64,000 bases of DNA from Luteimonas padinae (GTDB lineage: Bacteria > Pseudomonadota > Gammaproteobacteria > Xanthomonadales > Xanthomonadaceae), in the NCBI RefSeq assembly GCF_014652935.1, contig NZ_BMZT01000007.1, positions 132,464 through 196,463 of the forward strand. Direction: 5' to 3'. The position numbers and the translations under genes were made by a program. Positions 37,165-48,042 of the stretch are shown one piece after another. Numbering within the stretch: the first letter of the stretch is position 1; every line of letters begins with the position of its first letter. A model generated the notes under the pieces. It had not been told where the DNA came from. It saw only the letters and a list, made by a program, of their open reading frames with translations, and ran no database searches.

Positions 37165-37185
37165 GCGCCGCGGCTGACGCCGGCG

Positions 37186-38472
37186 TCAGCCGCGCTCGCG
37201 CGCGATCGCGCGCCAGCCGATGTCGTGGCGGTGGAACTCGCCCGGCCAGGAAATGCCCGCGACCGCGGCATAGGCCCGCTGCTGTGCCCCGGCCACGCTG
37301 TCCCCCAGCGCGCAGACGCACAGGACGCGGCCGCCGGCGGTGACAGCGTGCTCGCCCTCGATGCGGGTGCCGGCGTGGAAGACCTTCGTGTCCGCGAGGT
37401 CGGGCACGTCCATGCTGTTGATCGCGTCGCCGATGCGCGGCGTCGCCGGATAGCCTTCCGCCGCCATCACCACGCCCAGCGCCGGGCGGGAATCCCAGGC
37501 GGCCTCGGCGGCGTCCAGCGTACCGTCGATGCCGGCCTCGACCAGCGTCGCGAAGTCCGAGCGCAGGCGCATCATGATCGGCTGCGTCTCGGGATCGCCG
37601 AAGCGCACGTTGAACTCGATCACCTTCGGCGCGCCGTCGGCGCCGATCATGAGCCCGGCATAGAGGAAACCGGTGAACGGCGCGCCGTCGGCGGCCATCC
37701 CGGCTACGGTGGGCTCGATCACCTCGTGCATGATCCGCGCGTGCACCGCGGGCGTGACCACGGGCGCCGGCGAGTACGCGCCCATGCCGCCGGTGTTGGG
37801 ACCGGTGTCGCCGTCGCCGACGCGCTTGTGGTCCTGGCTGGTGGCCATCGGCAGCGCGGTGCGGCCGTCGACCATGGCGATGAAGCTGGCTTCCTCGCCG
37901 TCGAGGAACTCCTCGATCACCACGCGTGCGCCGGCCTCGCCGAAGGCGTTGCCACCGAGCATATCGCGCACCGCGGCTTCCGCTTCGTCCAGCGTCGCCG
38001 CCACGATCACGCCCTTGCCCGCGGCCAGGCCGTCGGCCTTGACCACGATCGGCGCGCCCTTTGCGCGCAGGTGCGCGAGCGCGGCATCGATCTCGGTGAA
38101 CACCGCGTAATGCGCGGTCGGGATGCCGTGGCGGGCGAGGAAGTCCTTGGCGAAGGCCTTGCTGCCTTCCAGCTGCGCGGCCGCGGCATTGGGCCCGAAG
38201 ATGCGCAGGCCTTCGGCCTGGAAGCGGTCGACCACGCCGGCCACCAGCGGGCCTTCGGGGCCGACCACGGTGAAGTCCACGCCCTCGTCGCGGGCCAGGG
38301 CGACCAGCGCGTCGATGTCGGCGGCCGCCACCGCGACGTTGCGGCAGCCTGCCTCCCGCGCGGTGCCGGCATTGCCCGGCGCCACCAGCACCTCGTCCAC
38401 GCGCGGCGACTGCGCCAGCTTCCACGCCAGCGCGTGCTCGCGTCCCCCGGAACCAATCACAAGCACTTTCAT
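37186..38472 (-). CDS. purD: Phosphoribosylamine-glycine ligase
   Basis: 428 residues. The second step of purine biosynthesis: ATP-dependent joining of phosphoribosylamine and glycine (GAR synthetase). MKVLVIGSGGREHALAWKLA at the N-terminus; the ATP-grasp core has VVKADGLAAGKGV and FNVRFGDPETQ. It lies downstream of purH across a 157-base gap occupied by a cluster of hairpins. Confidence 0.96.
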   Translation of the reverse strand: MKVLVIGSGGREHALAWKLAQSPRVDEVLVAPGNAGTAREAGCRNVAVAAADIDALVALARDEGVDFTVVGPEGPLVAGVVDRFQAEGLRIFGPNAAAAQLEGSKAFAKDFLARHGIPTAHYAVFTEIDAALAHLRAKGAPIVVKADGLAAGKGVIVAATLDEAEAAVRDMLGGNAFGEAGARVVIEEFLDGEEASFIAMVDGRTALPMATSQDHKRVGDGDTGPNTGGMGAYSPAPVVTPAVHARIMHEVIEPTVAGMAADGAPFTGFLYAGLMIGADGAPKVIEFNVRFGDPETQPIMMRLRSDFATLVEAGIDGTLDAAEAAWDSRPALGVVMAAEGYPATPRIGDAINSMDVPDLADTKVFHAGTRIEGEHAVTAGGRVLCVCALGDSVAGAQQRAYAAVAGISWPGEFHRHDIGWRAIARERG

Positions 38473-38513
38473 GACCTGTCAACCTGCCATATCGGATCGT
38501 CGGAAGAGCATAG

Positions 38514-38634
38514 CCCCCTGAGTCAGGGGGCGATTCGCGCCGAAGGCGCGAATGGGGGTGTGGCAGCGCAGGGCGGGGCCCGAAGTTCGCGCAGCGAACT
38601 TTGGGATTGATGCCCGGCACAGCCGGGAATCAAT
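38514..38634. repeat. Cluster of four hairpins between purH and purD
   Basis: Four consecutive stem-loops: 38514-38530 (7-bp stem CCCCCTG/CAGGGGG), 38533-38553 (9-bp ATTCGCGCC/GGCGCGAAT), 38583-38601 (8-bp AAGTTCGC/GCGAACTT), and 38606-38634 (13-base arms with one mismatch, loop ACA). Every loop is 3 bases. The last overlaps the purH stop codon. There is no T-run after any of them. It looks like a mosaic intergenic repeat element; similar sequence is not seen elsewhere in the window. Confidence 0.75.
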
Positions 38635-40213
38635 GCCGGAAGTGGCGAACGCCGGTGAACACCATCGCGATGTCGTGCTCGTCGGCCGCCGCGATCACCT
38701 CGGCGTCGCGCATCGAGCCGCCGGGCTGGATCACCGCGCGGATGCCGGCCTCGCCGGCCGCGTCCAGGCCGTCGCGGAAGGGGAAGAAGGCGTCCGACGC
38801 CATCACCGAACCCGGCACCACCAGCCCCGCGTCGCTGGCCTTGATGCCGGCGATGCGCGCGGAATAGACGCGGCTCATCTGCCCCGCACCGACGCCGATG
38901 GTCGCTTCGTCCTTCGCATACACGATGGCGTTGGACTTGACGAACTTCGCCACCCGCCAGGCGAACAGCAGGTCGCGCAGCTCGGCCTCGCTCGGCGCGC
39001 GCTTCGACACCTGCTTCAGCTCGCCCACGCTCATGCCGCGGTTGTCGGACGACTGCAGCAGCAGTCCCGAGCCGATGCGCTTGCTGTCGTAGTTGTTCAT
39101 GCCGTCGCCGTGCGGGATGCGCAGCACGCGCACGTTGGCCTTCTTCGCGCAGTAGTCCAGCGACGCGGGCTCGTAGTCCGGCGCGATCAGCACTTCGACG
39201 AACTGGCGGTCGAGGATCGCCTTCGCGGTGGCCGCGTCGAGCGTGGTGTTGAACGCGAGGATGCCGCCGAAGGCCGAGGTCGGGTCGGTGGCGTAGGCGC
39301 GTTCGTAGGCCTCGCCGCAGCCGGCCGCGGTGGCCACGCCGCAGGGATTGGCGTGCTTGACGATCACGCAGGCCGGCGCGTCGAACTGGCGCACGCATTC
39401 CCAGGCCGCGTCGGCATCGGCGAGGTTGTTGTAGCTCAGTTCCTTGCCCTGCAGCTGGGTGAAGGTCGCCAGCGTCCCGGGCACCGGATACAGGTCGCGG
39501 TAGAAGGCGCCAGACTGGTGCGGATTCTCGCCGTAGCGCAGGTCCATCACCTTCACGAAGGTGGTGCTCATCTGCGCCGGGAACTCGGCGCGCGCCGGCA
39601 CCTCAGCCGTCGCGTCGGTGATGGCCGACAGATAGTTGCCGATGGCCGCGTCGTACTGGGCCACGCGGTTGAACGCGGCCACCGAGAGCGCGAAGCGGGT
39701 CTTCGCCGACAGCGTGCCCTCGTTCGCTTCAAGCTCTTCGACGATGCCGGCGTACTGCGCCGGGTCGGTCGCCACCGCCACGCGCGCGAAGTTCTTCGCC
39801 GCCGAGCGCAGCATCGCCGGGCCGCCGATGTCGATGTTCTCGACCGCATCCGCCAGCGTGCAGTCCGCCTTCGCGGTCACCGACTCGAAGGGGTAGAGGT
39901 TCAGCACCAGCAGGTCGATGGCGTCGATGCCGTGCTCGGCCATCACCGCCTCGTCGATGCCGGCACGGCCGAGCAGGCCGCCATGCACAACCGGATGCAG
40001 GGTCTTGACCCGGCCGTCCATCATTTCCGGGAAGCCGGTCGCCTCCGACACGTCGCGCACGGCCAGGCCGGCCTCGCGCAGGGCACGGGCGGTGCCGCCG
40101 GTGGACAGGAGTTCGACGCCGCGCGCCGCGAGGGCCTGGGCGAGTTCAACCAGCCCGGTCTTGTCGGACACGGACAGCAGGGCCCGGCGCAGGGGCAGGC
40201 GATCGGTGGTCAT
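38630..40213 (-). CDS. purH: AICAR transformylase / IMP cyclohydrolase
   Basis: 527 residues. The last two steps of IMP synthesis. The N-terminal MGS-like cyclohydrolase domain begins [20 protein letters not shown] with [13 protein letters not shown]. The C-terminal transformylase has [33 protein letters not shown] and [13 protein letters not shown]. Its start follows fis by about 70 bases; its 3' end overlaps the last hairpin of the repeat cluster. Confidence 0.96.
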   Translation of the reverse strand: MTTDRLPLRRALLSVSDKTGLVELAQALAARGVELLSTGGTARALREAGLAVRDVSEATGFPEMMDGRVKTLHPVVHGGLLGRAGIDEAVMAEHGIDAIDLLVLNLYPFESVTAKADCTLADAVENIDIGGPAMLRSAAKNFARVAVATDPAQYAGIVEELEANEGTLSAKTRFALSVAAFNRVAQYDAAIGNYLSAITDATAEVPARAEFPAQMSTTFVKVMDLRYGENPHQSGAFYRDLYPVPGTLATFTQLQGKELSYNNLADADAAWECVRQFDAPACVIVKHANPCGVATAAGCGEAYERAYATDPTSAFGGILAFNTTLDAATAKAILDRQFVEVLIAPDYEPASLDYCAKKANVRVLRIPHGDGMNNYDSKRIGSGLLLQSSDNRGMSVGELKQVSKRAPSEAELRDLLFAWRVAKFVKSNAIVYAKDEATIGVGAGQMSRVYSARIAGIKASDAGLVVPGSVMASDAFFPFRDGLDAAGEAGIRAVIQPGGSMRDAEVIAAADEHDIAMVFTGVRHFRH

Positions 40214-40282
40214 TGCGTGGGGAGGCAGCGGGAGACCCCGTGATTATACGGCCGCGCCCCGCCGGGACCGGCCGCGCAGGGC

Positions 40283-40555
40283 TCAGACGATCCCGTAATC
40301 GCGCAGCTTGCGGCGCAGGGTGGCGCGGTGGATGCCGAGCATGGTCGCGGCGCGGCTCTGGTTGCCCTCGCAGTGGTTGAGCACTTCCACGAACAGCGGG
40401 ATCTCCAGCTCGCGCAGCGCGATCCCGTACAGGTTCTCGGCGTCGCAGCCGTCGAGGTCGCGGATGTAGCGGCGCACGGCGGTGGCCACGTGCTCGCGCA
40501 GCGGCGCCCGATGCGTGCCGCGCGGCTGCGGCTCGTTGCTGTCGGCGGCGTTCAA
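40283..40555 (-). CDS. fis: DNA-binding protein Fis
   Basis: 90 residues. A nucleoid protein and transcription regulator. The C-terminal HTH is [18 protein letters not shown] followed by [12 protein letters not shown]; the dimerising core is [17 protein letters not shown]. No ATG or GTG fits; the best start is a TTG (complement of 40553-40555) with AGGGG 8 bases upstream, giving (L/M)[12 protein letters not shown]. It lies in an operon-like run prmA-DUF3426-fis-purH. Confidence 0.88.
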   Translation of the reverse strand: MNAADSNEPQPRGTHRAPLREHVATAVRRYIRDLDGCDAENLYGIALRELEIPLFVEVLNHCEGNQSRAATMLGIHRATLRRKLRDYGIV

Positions 40556-40635
40556 TCGGACCCCTGGACCTGCTCGCGCCTCGCGCGCGACGGGTATCGA
40601 GTCTAGCGCGCCCACCGCATCGCTGCCATTGCGCG

Positions 40636-41802
<1,167 letters not shown>

Positions 41803-41842
41803 GGCGGCTATTCAAGCACGCGCCACGCCAGCCCGGCAGCCG

Positions 41843-42760
41843 TCAGCCGCGCCGGATGCCGTCAATGCGAACCCAGTCACCCTCGACCTCGACCCGGAGC
41901 TGGTCGAACCACGCGCCGTAGCGCGCCAGCAGCGGCGGCTGCTGGCCGTCGAGGATGCCCGACAGCGCCAGCCGCCCGCCGGGCGCCACGCGCGCGGCGA
42001 TCGTGTCCGCCAGCGCGTCGAGCGCCGAGGCCAGGATGTTGGCGACCACCACCGGCCAGGTGCCTGCGGGGGCGTCGTCGGGCGCGTGCACGGCCAGGCG
42101 GTCGGCGACGCCGTTGCGCTCCGCGTTGTCGGCGGTGGCCTGCAGCGCCTGCGGGTCGTTGTCGATGCCGGTCGCATGGGCGGCGCCCAGCTTCAGCGCC
42201 GCCAGCGCGAGGATGCCGCTGCCGCAGCCGAAGTCGAGCATGCGTGCGCCGTCGAGCAGGCCTTCCCCGGCCAGGCCATCGAGCCAGCGCAGGCACAGCG
42301 CGGTGGTCGGATGGGTGCCCGAACCGAAGGCCAGTCCCGGATCGAGGCGGACAACGGCGGCGCCGGCACCGGCCTCGTCGGGGAGTTCGCGGTTCCAAGG
42401 CACGATCCAGGTGCGCTCGCCGAAGCGCAGCGGCACGTACTGGTCCATCCACGCCCGCTCCCAGTCCTGGTCCTCGACGTTGCGGAAGGACACGCGGCCC
42501 CAGTCCAGGCCAGGGTCGAAGCCTTCCAGCGCGGCGAGCAGCAGCAGGGCGTCGGCGTCGTGCGCGAACAGCGCGCTCAGGGTGATAGAGGCCCAGAGCG
42601 GGGTCTCGCCCACGCCGGGCTCCAGAATCGCGTCCTCGTTGCGGGTGCCGGCGTCCGCGTCGAGCATGGTCACCGCCAGCGCGCCGACGTCGTCGAGGGC
42701 GTTCTCGTAGCGGGGCTGCTCGGATTCGCTGCAGTGCAGGGTGAGTTCGAGGAAGGGCAT
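41843..42760 (-). CDS. prmA: Ribosomal protein L11 methyltransferase
   Basis: 305 residues. It trimethylates ribosomal protein L11 with S-adenosylmethionine. The substrate-recognition N-terminal domain is followed by [20 protein letters not shown], then SAM motif [21 protein letters not shown] and motif II-like [14 protein letters not shown] 42760 is followed by the typical MPFLELTL. It starts upstream of the DUF3426 gene by 40 bases and belongs to the same run. Confidence 0.94.
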   Translation of the reverse strand: MPFLELTLHCSESEQPRYENALDDVGALAVTMLDADAGTRNEDAILEPGVGETPLWASITLSALFAHDADALLLLAALEGFDPGLDWGRVSFRNVEDQDWERAWMDQYVPLRFGERTWIVPWNRELPDEAGAGAAVVRLDPGLAFGSGTHPTTALCLRWLDGLAGEGLLDGARMLDFGCGSGILALAALKLGAAHATGIDNDPQALQATADNAERNGVADRLAVHAPDDAPAGTWPVVVANILASALDALADTIAARVAPGGRLALSGILDGQQPPLLARYGAWFDQLRVEVEGDWVRIDGIRRG

Positions 42761-42812
42761 CGCGCGTGGGGCCGGTCGGAAACAGGCCTGCATGGTACCG
42801 GCCCCGCTCGGA

Positions 42813-42838
42813 GCCGGCCCGGGATGTCCCGGGCCGGC
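42813..42838. terminator. GC-rich palindrome downstream of secreted-protein gene
   Basis: GCCGGCCCGGGA (42813-42824) and TCCCGGGCCGGC (42827-42838) are perfect 12-base arms, closing a small loop. It lies 8 bases beyond the stop of the secreted-protein gene and has no T-run, so it is a possible factor-dependent terminator. Confidence 0.5.
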
Positions 42839-42846
42839 GGGTTGGA

Positions 42847-44838
42847 TCAGAGGCCCGGGACCAGCGTGGCCACCTCGTAGGCGGCGCCACGGCCGGCACC
42901 GTCGGCGCGGAGCACCGCAGTGCCCGCCACCGGCGCCTTCGTGGAGTGCACCGTGAACGAGTACAGCTCGCCCCAGCCCAGCGAACGGCCGCTGCTGCCG
43001 GCCGCCCACTCGACGCTGTCCGCGCCGACCGTGAAGTCCCAGTCGTTGCCGGCGTCGAGGTCGCCGTCGCGGACCCGGGTCGAGGTGATGCTGGCGCCCG
43101 ATCCGGTCTCCAGCGCGAAGGCGTCGAAGCCCTGCGTGGACGTGATCCGCAGGTTGGGCGTGTTGCCTTCGGTCTCCGCGAACGCGAACTCGAAGTTCAT
43201 CAGCGCGTAGTGGTACTCCCAGCCGCCGGTGCGCAGGCGCTTGGCCTTCACCGCCAGCTTGGCGCGGGCATCACCGGCCACCAGTTCGCTGATCTTCCGG
43301 CGCTCCTTGTCCGGGTTCATGTGCGGGTTGCGCGGGTTGAACGGCACGGGCGCGGCGCCGAACCAGCGGTCGATGGCCGAGCCCAGGCGCTCGGCGCTGG
43401 AGGCGATGTTCCAGGTGCTGCCGGTCCAGCCCGGCGTCGTCACCCGGGTCGACATCGAGTTGTAGATGTTGATGTCGTAGCGGGCCAGGTACCAGGACTC
43501 GAACAGGAAGGTGGCGCCGGGATTGGCGGTCGGCGAGACCTGGGACTCGTTCACCAGCATGCGGTAGGTGTAGCTGTCGCCGGGCGAGTTGTTCATCACG
43601 CCGTCGCAGTTGGGGTCGAACACCGAGCCGCAGCGGCCCCACAGGCCGGCGGCCGGCAGGATCTCGTCGCGCGAGGTCATGCCCTGGGTGTAGTCGTTGT
43701 TGCCGACGGAGTAGGTGTCGGTGCAGCCGCGGCCCAGCGCATGGCCGTGGTGGTCGCCGCTGTCCAGGCAGCTGCCGTTGGTGGTCAGGTAGGCGTGCTT
43801 CACGCCGGAGCGCCCGATCTGCTCGAGGCTGCCGTCCGGATTGGTCCGGTACATGTTCCAGATCAGGTACGGGTGCTGGTCGTTGTTGTACGGCGGCGAG
43901 GGCGAGGTGAACTTCTGGTACCACGGGATGCTGGCCGTCCACATCGCCGTGCTGGTGCCGAGCGGGTCGCCGGGCACGGTGGCGTTGATGCTGCCCTCGT
44001 TGACGTTGTTCTTCAGCGTGGCCGACGGCGTGATCACCATCGTGCCGCTGCCGCTGTTGCCCGTGCAGCCCTGGCAGCGCGAGAACTGCGTGAACGTGCT
44101 CAGCATGAAGATGTCGTTCTCGTAGGTGCCGCCGTTGGGCGCCGGGTCTCCATGCCAGGTGATCTGGTTGGCCTGCGGCTGCAGGTCGCCGCTGCCGCGC
44201 ACCTGCACCGGTGCGTCGAGCTGCAGCTCGGCGATCGCCATGCCGGCCGCGTGCGGCGCGCCCAGGCGCCGCGCCAGGCGTTCGCTGATGCGGATGTCGG
44301 AGGAGCCGATGGTCAGCGACGGCGGATCGTCGAGCAGCTCGTGCATGACGTGGTCGACATGGAACCAGGCCACGCCCTGCGCGTCGACGAGGTCGAACTC
44401 GGGCTCCATGCCGGGCTTCACGGCGCGCGGCACCATGCGGAAGCCGTCGAGGTCGATGCTGCCGTCCTTGAGCCCGATCACGTAGCCGCCGCGGGCCTGC
44501 AGCGCGCCGCCAGCCATTTCGCGGGCGTAGCCGTTGGTCACCAGGAACTGCAGCCGCCGGCCGTCCTGGAGCGAGAAGCGCTCCGAGCCGTCGGAGGCGC
44601 GCTGGCCGTGGACCGAGCCGGGTGCGATGCGCATGCCGAGGTCGCCGGCGAGGTCACGGTTCCAGCGGATGCCGATGTCGCCGCCGCCGGCGCTCCATGG
44701 CCGTTCGGCGCCGGCCGCGGCCGCGCCCTTGGGCGCCGGTGCCGCGGTGCGCGGCTGTGCGAAGCTGATCCCGGCCGCAGCCGTGACGAGAAGGCCGCCC
44801 ACTACGACGGTCGCGAGCCTGTTCCTGCGATAACGCAT
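42847..44838 (-). CDS. Unrecognised secreted protein
   Basis: 663 residues. A signal peptide ([20 protein letters not shown], probable cleavage after ISFAQ) precedes a large soluble region with eight or more cysteines in pairs ([42 protein letters not shown]). There is a repeated aromatic/Asn-rich character ([19 protein letters not shown]) and no membrane segment after the signal. I recognise no domain. It could be an extracellular enzyme or matrix protein. It sits between accC and prmA, two genes that are usually close in xanthomonads, and so looks like an insertion. ATG 44838. Confidence 0.75.
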   Translation of the reverse strand: MRYRRNRLATVVVGGLLVTAAAGISFAQPRTAAPAPKGAAAAGAERPWSAGGGDIGIRWNRDLAGDLGMRIAPGSVHGQRASDGSERFSLQDGRRLQFLVTNGYAREMAGGALQARGGYVIGLKDGSIDLDGFRMVPRAVKPGMEPEFDLVDAQGVAWFHVDHVMHELLDDPPSLTIGSSDIRISERLARRLGAPHAAGMAIAELQLDAPVQVRGSGDLQPQANQITWHGDPAPNGGTYENDIFMLSTFTQFSRCQGCTGNSGSGTMVITPSATLKNNVNEGSINATVPGDPLGTSTAMWTASIPWYQKFTSPSPPYNNDQHPYLIWNMYRTNPDGSLEQIGRSGVKHAYLTTNGSCLDSGDHHGHALGRGCTDTYSVGNNDYTQGMTSRDEILPAAGLWGRCGSVFDPNCDGVMNNSPGDSYTYRMLVNESQVSPTANPGATFLFESWYLARYDINIYNSMSTRVTTPGWTGSTWNIASSAERLGSAIDRWFGAAPVPFNPRNPHMNPDKERRKISELVAGDARAKLAVKAKRLRTGGWEYHYALMNFEFAFAETEGNTPNLRITSTQGFDAFALETGSGASITSTRVRDGDLDAGNDWDFTVGADSVEWAAGSSGRSLGWGELYSFTVHSTKAPVAGTAVLRADGAGRGAAYEVATLVPGL

Positions 44839-44968
44839 CGATCCTCTCTCCCATGGTCGTTGGTGCCGGCCCCCGTGCCCGGCGAGTCCCGAGCATATGC
44901 GAGTGCCGGGCGGCGACCATGGTGCGTTGCCGCATGGTCGCCGCCGACGGGAGCGGGCGGCAGGCCCG

Positions 44969-46336
<1,368 letters not shown>

Positions 46337-46346
46337 CGCCGCCGCC

Positions 46347-46826
46347 TCAGCCGATCACGAACAGCGGCTGGTCGAACTCGACCGGCTGTCCGCTCTCGCC
46401 GACGATCGCCAGCACGGTGCCGCCGACGTCGGCCTCGATCGGGTTGAACATCTTCATGGCCTCGACGATGGCCAGCGTGTCGCCGGCGTTGACGGCCTGA
46501 CCCACGGTGACGAAAGGCGGCTTGTCCGGCGCCGGCGAGGCATAGAACGTGCCCACCATCGGCGAGCGCACGACGTGGCCGTCGGGCAGCGCGGGGCCGG
46601 TCGGCTCCGCCGGGCGCGCACCGCCGGTGGCGGCCTGCACCGGGGACTGCATCGGCATGACCGGCTCGGCAGCGGCCGCGTACTGCGGCGCCGGCTGCGC
46701 GGGGACGAACGCACCGCGCGGCGTGCGCGCCAAGCGGACGGACTCCTCGCCTTCCTTGATCTCGATCTCGGCGAGGTTGGAGTCCTCGAGCAGGTCGATC
46801 AGCTTCTTGATTTTTCTCAGGTCCAT
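46347..46826 (-). CDS. accB: Acetyl-CoA carboxylase biotin carboxyl carrier protein
   Basis: 159 residues. Biotin attaches at K125 in [10 protein letters not shown]. The N-terminal [20 protein letters not shown] helix-strand and the C-terminal lipoyl-like domain ([20 protein letters not shown]) are standard, with a Pro/Ala linker between. ATG 46826 lies 56 bases after aroQ. Confidence 0.96.
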   Translation of the reverse strand: MDLRKIKKLIDLLEDSNLAEIEIKEGEESVRLARTPRGAFVPAQPAPQYAAAAEPVMPMQSPVQAATGGARPAEPTGPALPDGHVVRSPMVGTFYASPAPDKPPFVTVGQAVNAGDTLAIVEAMKMFNPIEADVGGTVLAIVGESGQPVEFDQPLFVIG

Positions 46827-46881
46827 GCGGGCCTCTCGGGTAGTGCCGGGCGCGCGCGCCGGCGAGGGAAACGGGGTGGGG

Positions 46882-47328
46882 TCAGGACGCCGGCGCGAGG
46901 CGGGCCAGGGCGGCGTCCAGGGCAAGCGAATAGCTGGTGGCGCCGAAGCCCGCGACGATGCCGACGGCCAGGTCGCTGAAGTAGCTCTGCTGGCGGAAGG
47001 GTTCGCGGGCGTGCGGGTTGGACAGGTGCACCTCGATGAAGGGAATCGCGACCGCGGCCAGGGCGTCGCGCAGGGCCACCGAGGTGTGGGTGAATGCGGC
47101 CGGGTTGAACAGGATGAAGCGGGTGCCGTCGCCGGCCGCGGCCTGGATCCGCTCGACCAGGACGTGTTCGGCATTGGACTGCAGGCGTTCGAAGGCCAGG
47201 CCCGCGGCCTCGGTCCGTGCGCGCAGCGCGGCGTCGATCGAGGCCAGGGTGTCGCGGCCGTAGATCTCCGGCTCGCGGCTGCCGAGCAGGTTGAGGTTGG
47301 GGCCGTGGAGGACGAGGATCCGGTCCAT
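46882..47328 (-). CDS. aroQ: 3-dehydroquinate dehydratase, type II
   Basis: 148 residues. It dehydrates 3-dehydroquinate in the shikimate pathway. Signatures: [20 protein letters not shown], the catalytic Tyr loop at that tyrosine, [13 protein letters not shown], and [20 protein letters not shown]. The order aroQ-accB-accC is widely conserved. The promoter is likely in the 114-base gap upstream (47329-47442), which has a palindromic AAGCGCTT near 47430. Confidence 0.96.
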   Translation of the reverse strand: MDRILVLHGPNLNLLGSREPEIYGRDTLASIDAALRARTEAAGLAFERLQSNAEHVLVERIQAAAGDGTRFILFNPAAFTHTSVALRDALAAVAIPFIEVHLSNPHAREPFRQQSYFSDLAVGIVAGFGATSYSLALDAALARLAPAS

Positions 47329-47442
47329 TCGAAGCGGCGTGGCGGCCTGCGGAAAAACGGCGGCCAGTCTGCGCCAAGCGGCCGATGCTGTCCAGATCGC
47401 CGAAGTTTTGCGACAAAGCGCCGTTTTAAGCGCTTGTTTGAA

Positions 47443-48042
47443 TCAGTCCTCGAGCCGCACCCAGTCGTCGAGCTCGCCGTGCACGAAGGGGCCGATCCGC
47501 TGCTTCAGCAGGCGGCCGTCGGCCGACACCAGCGCGGTATAGGGCAGCACGCCGCGCGGATTGCCGAGCTGGACGCCGGCATCGCGCGGCCCGGGCGCGT
47601 CGATCAGGATCGGATAGCGCACCGGGATGCGCCCCAGGAAGTCCGCCACCGCGGCCGGGTCGTCGAGCGCGATGCCCACCACCTGGACGCCGTTGTAGCC
47701 CTGTTCGGCGGCGTAGCGGTCGAGCTCAGGCATTTCCTCGATGCAGGGCCCGCACCAGCTGGCCCAGACGTTGACCACCAGCGGCCGGCCGTCGAAGTCT
47801 TCGGGCAGGGTGCGCGGCGTGCCGGCGAGGTCGGGCAGGGTGATCGTCGGCACCGGCCCGCCGCGCTTCGCCACCGCCAGCCCCTCGGGCGCCGGCGGCG
47901 CCACCGCTTCCATCGCCTGCTGCACCGCGCGCTGCCCCAGCTCGGTGCGCAGCAGCGGACCCGGGCCGTTCACGGCCAGCCCGGCGACCACGCCCAGCAC
48001 GCCCGCGACCAGGGCCACCAGCAGGATGGTGCGCGTGCCCAT
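47443..48042 (-). CDS. tlpA: TlpA/ResA-like periplasmic thioredoxin
   Basis: 199 residues. An N-terminal membrane anchor (about 5-24) is followed by a thioredoxin fold with active site W96-CGPC (C97, C100; [15 protein letters not shown]). It reduces periplasmic disulfides, for example in cytochrome c assembly, using electrons from a DsbD-like donor. The start overlaps the last base of dsbD, so the two are coupled, consistent with direct electron supply. Confidence 0.9.
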   Translation of the reverse strand: MGTRTILLVALVAGVLGVVAGLAVNGPGPLLRTELGQRAVQQAMEAVAPPAPEGLAVAKRGGPVPTITLPDLAGTPRTLPEDFDGRPLVVNVWASWCGPCIEEMPELDRYAAEQGYNGVQVVGIALDDPAAVADFLGRIPVRYPILIDAPGPRDAGVQLGNPRGVLPYTALVSADGRLLKQRIGPFVHGELDDWVRLED

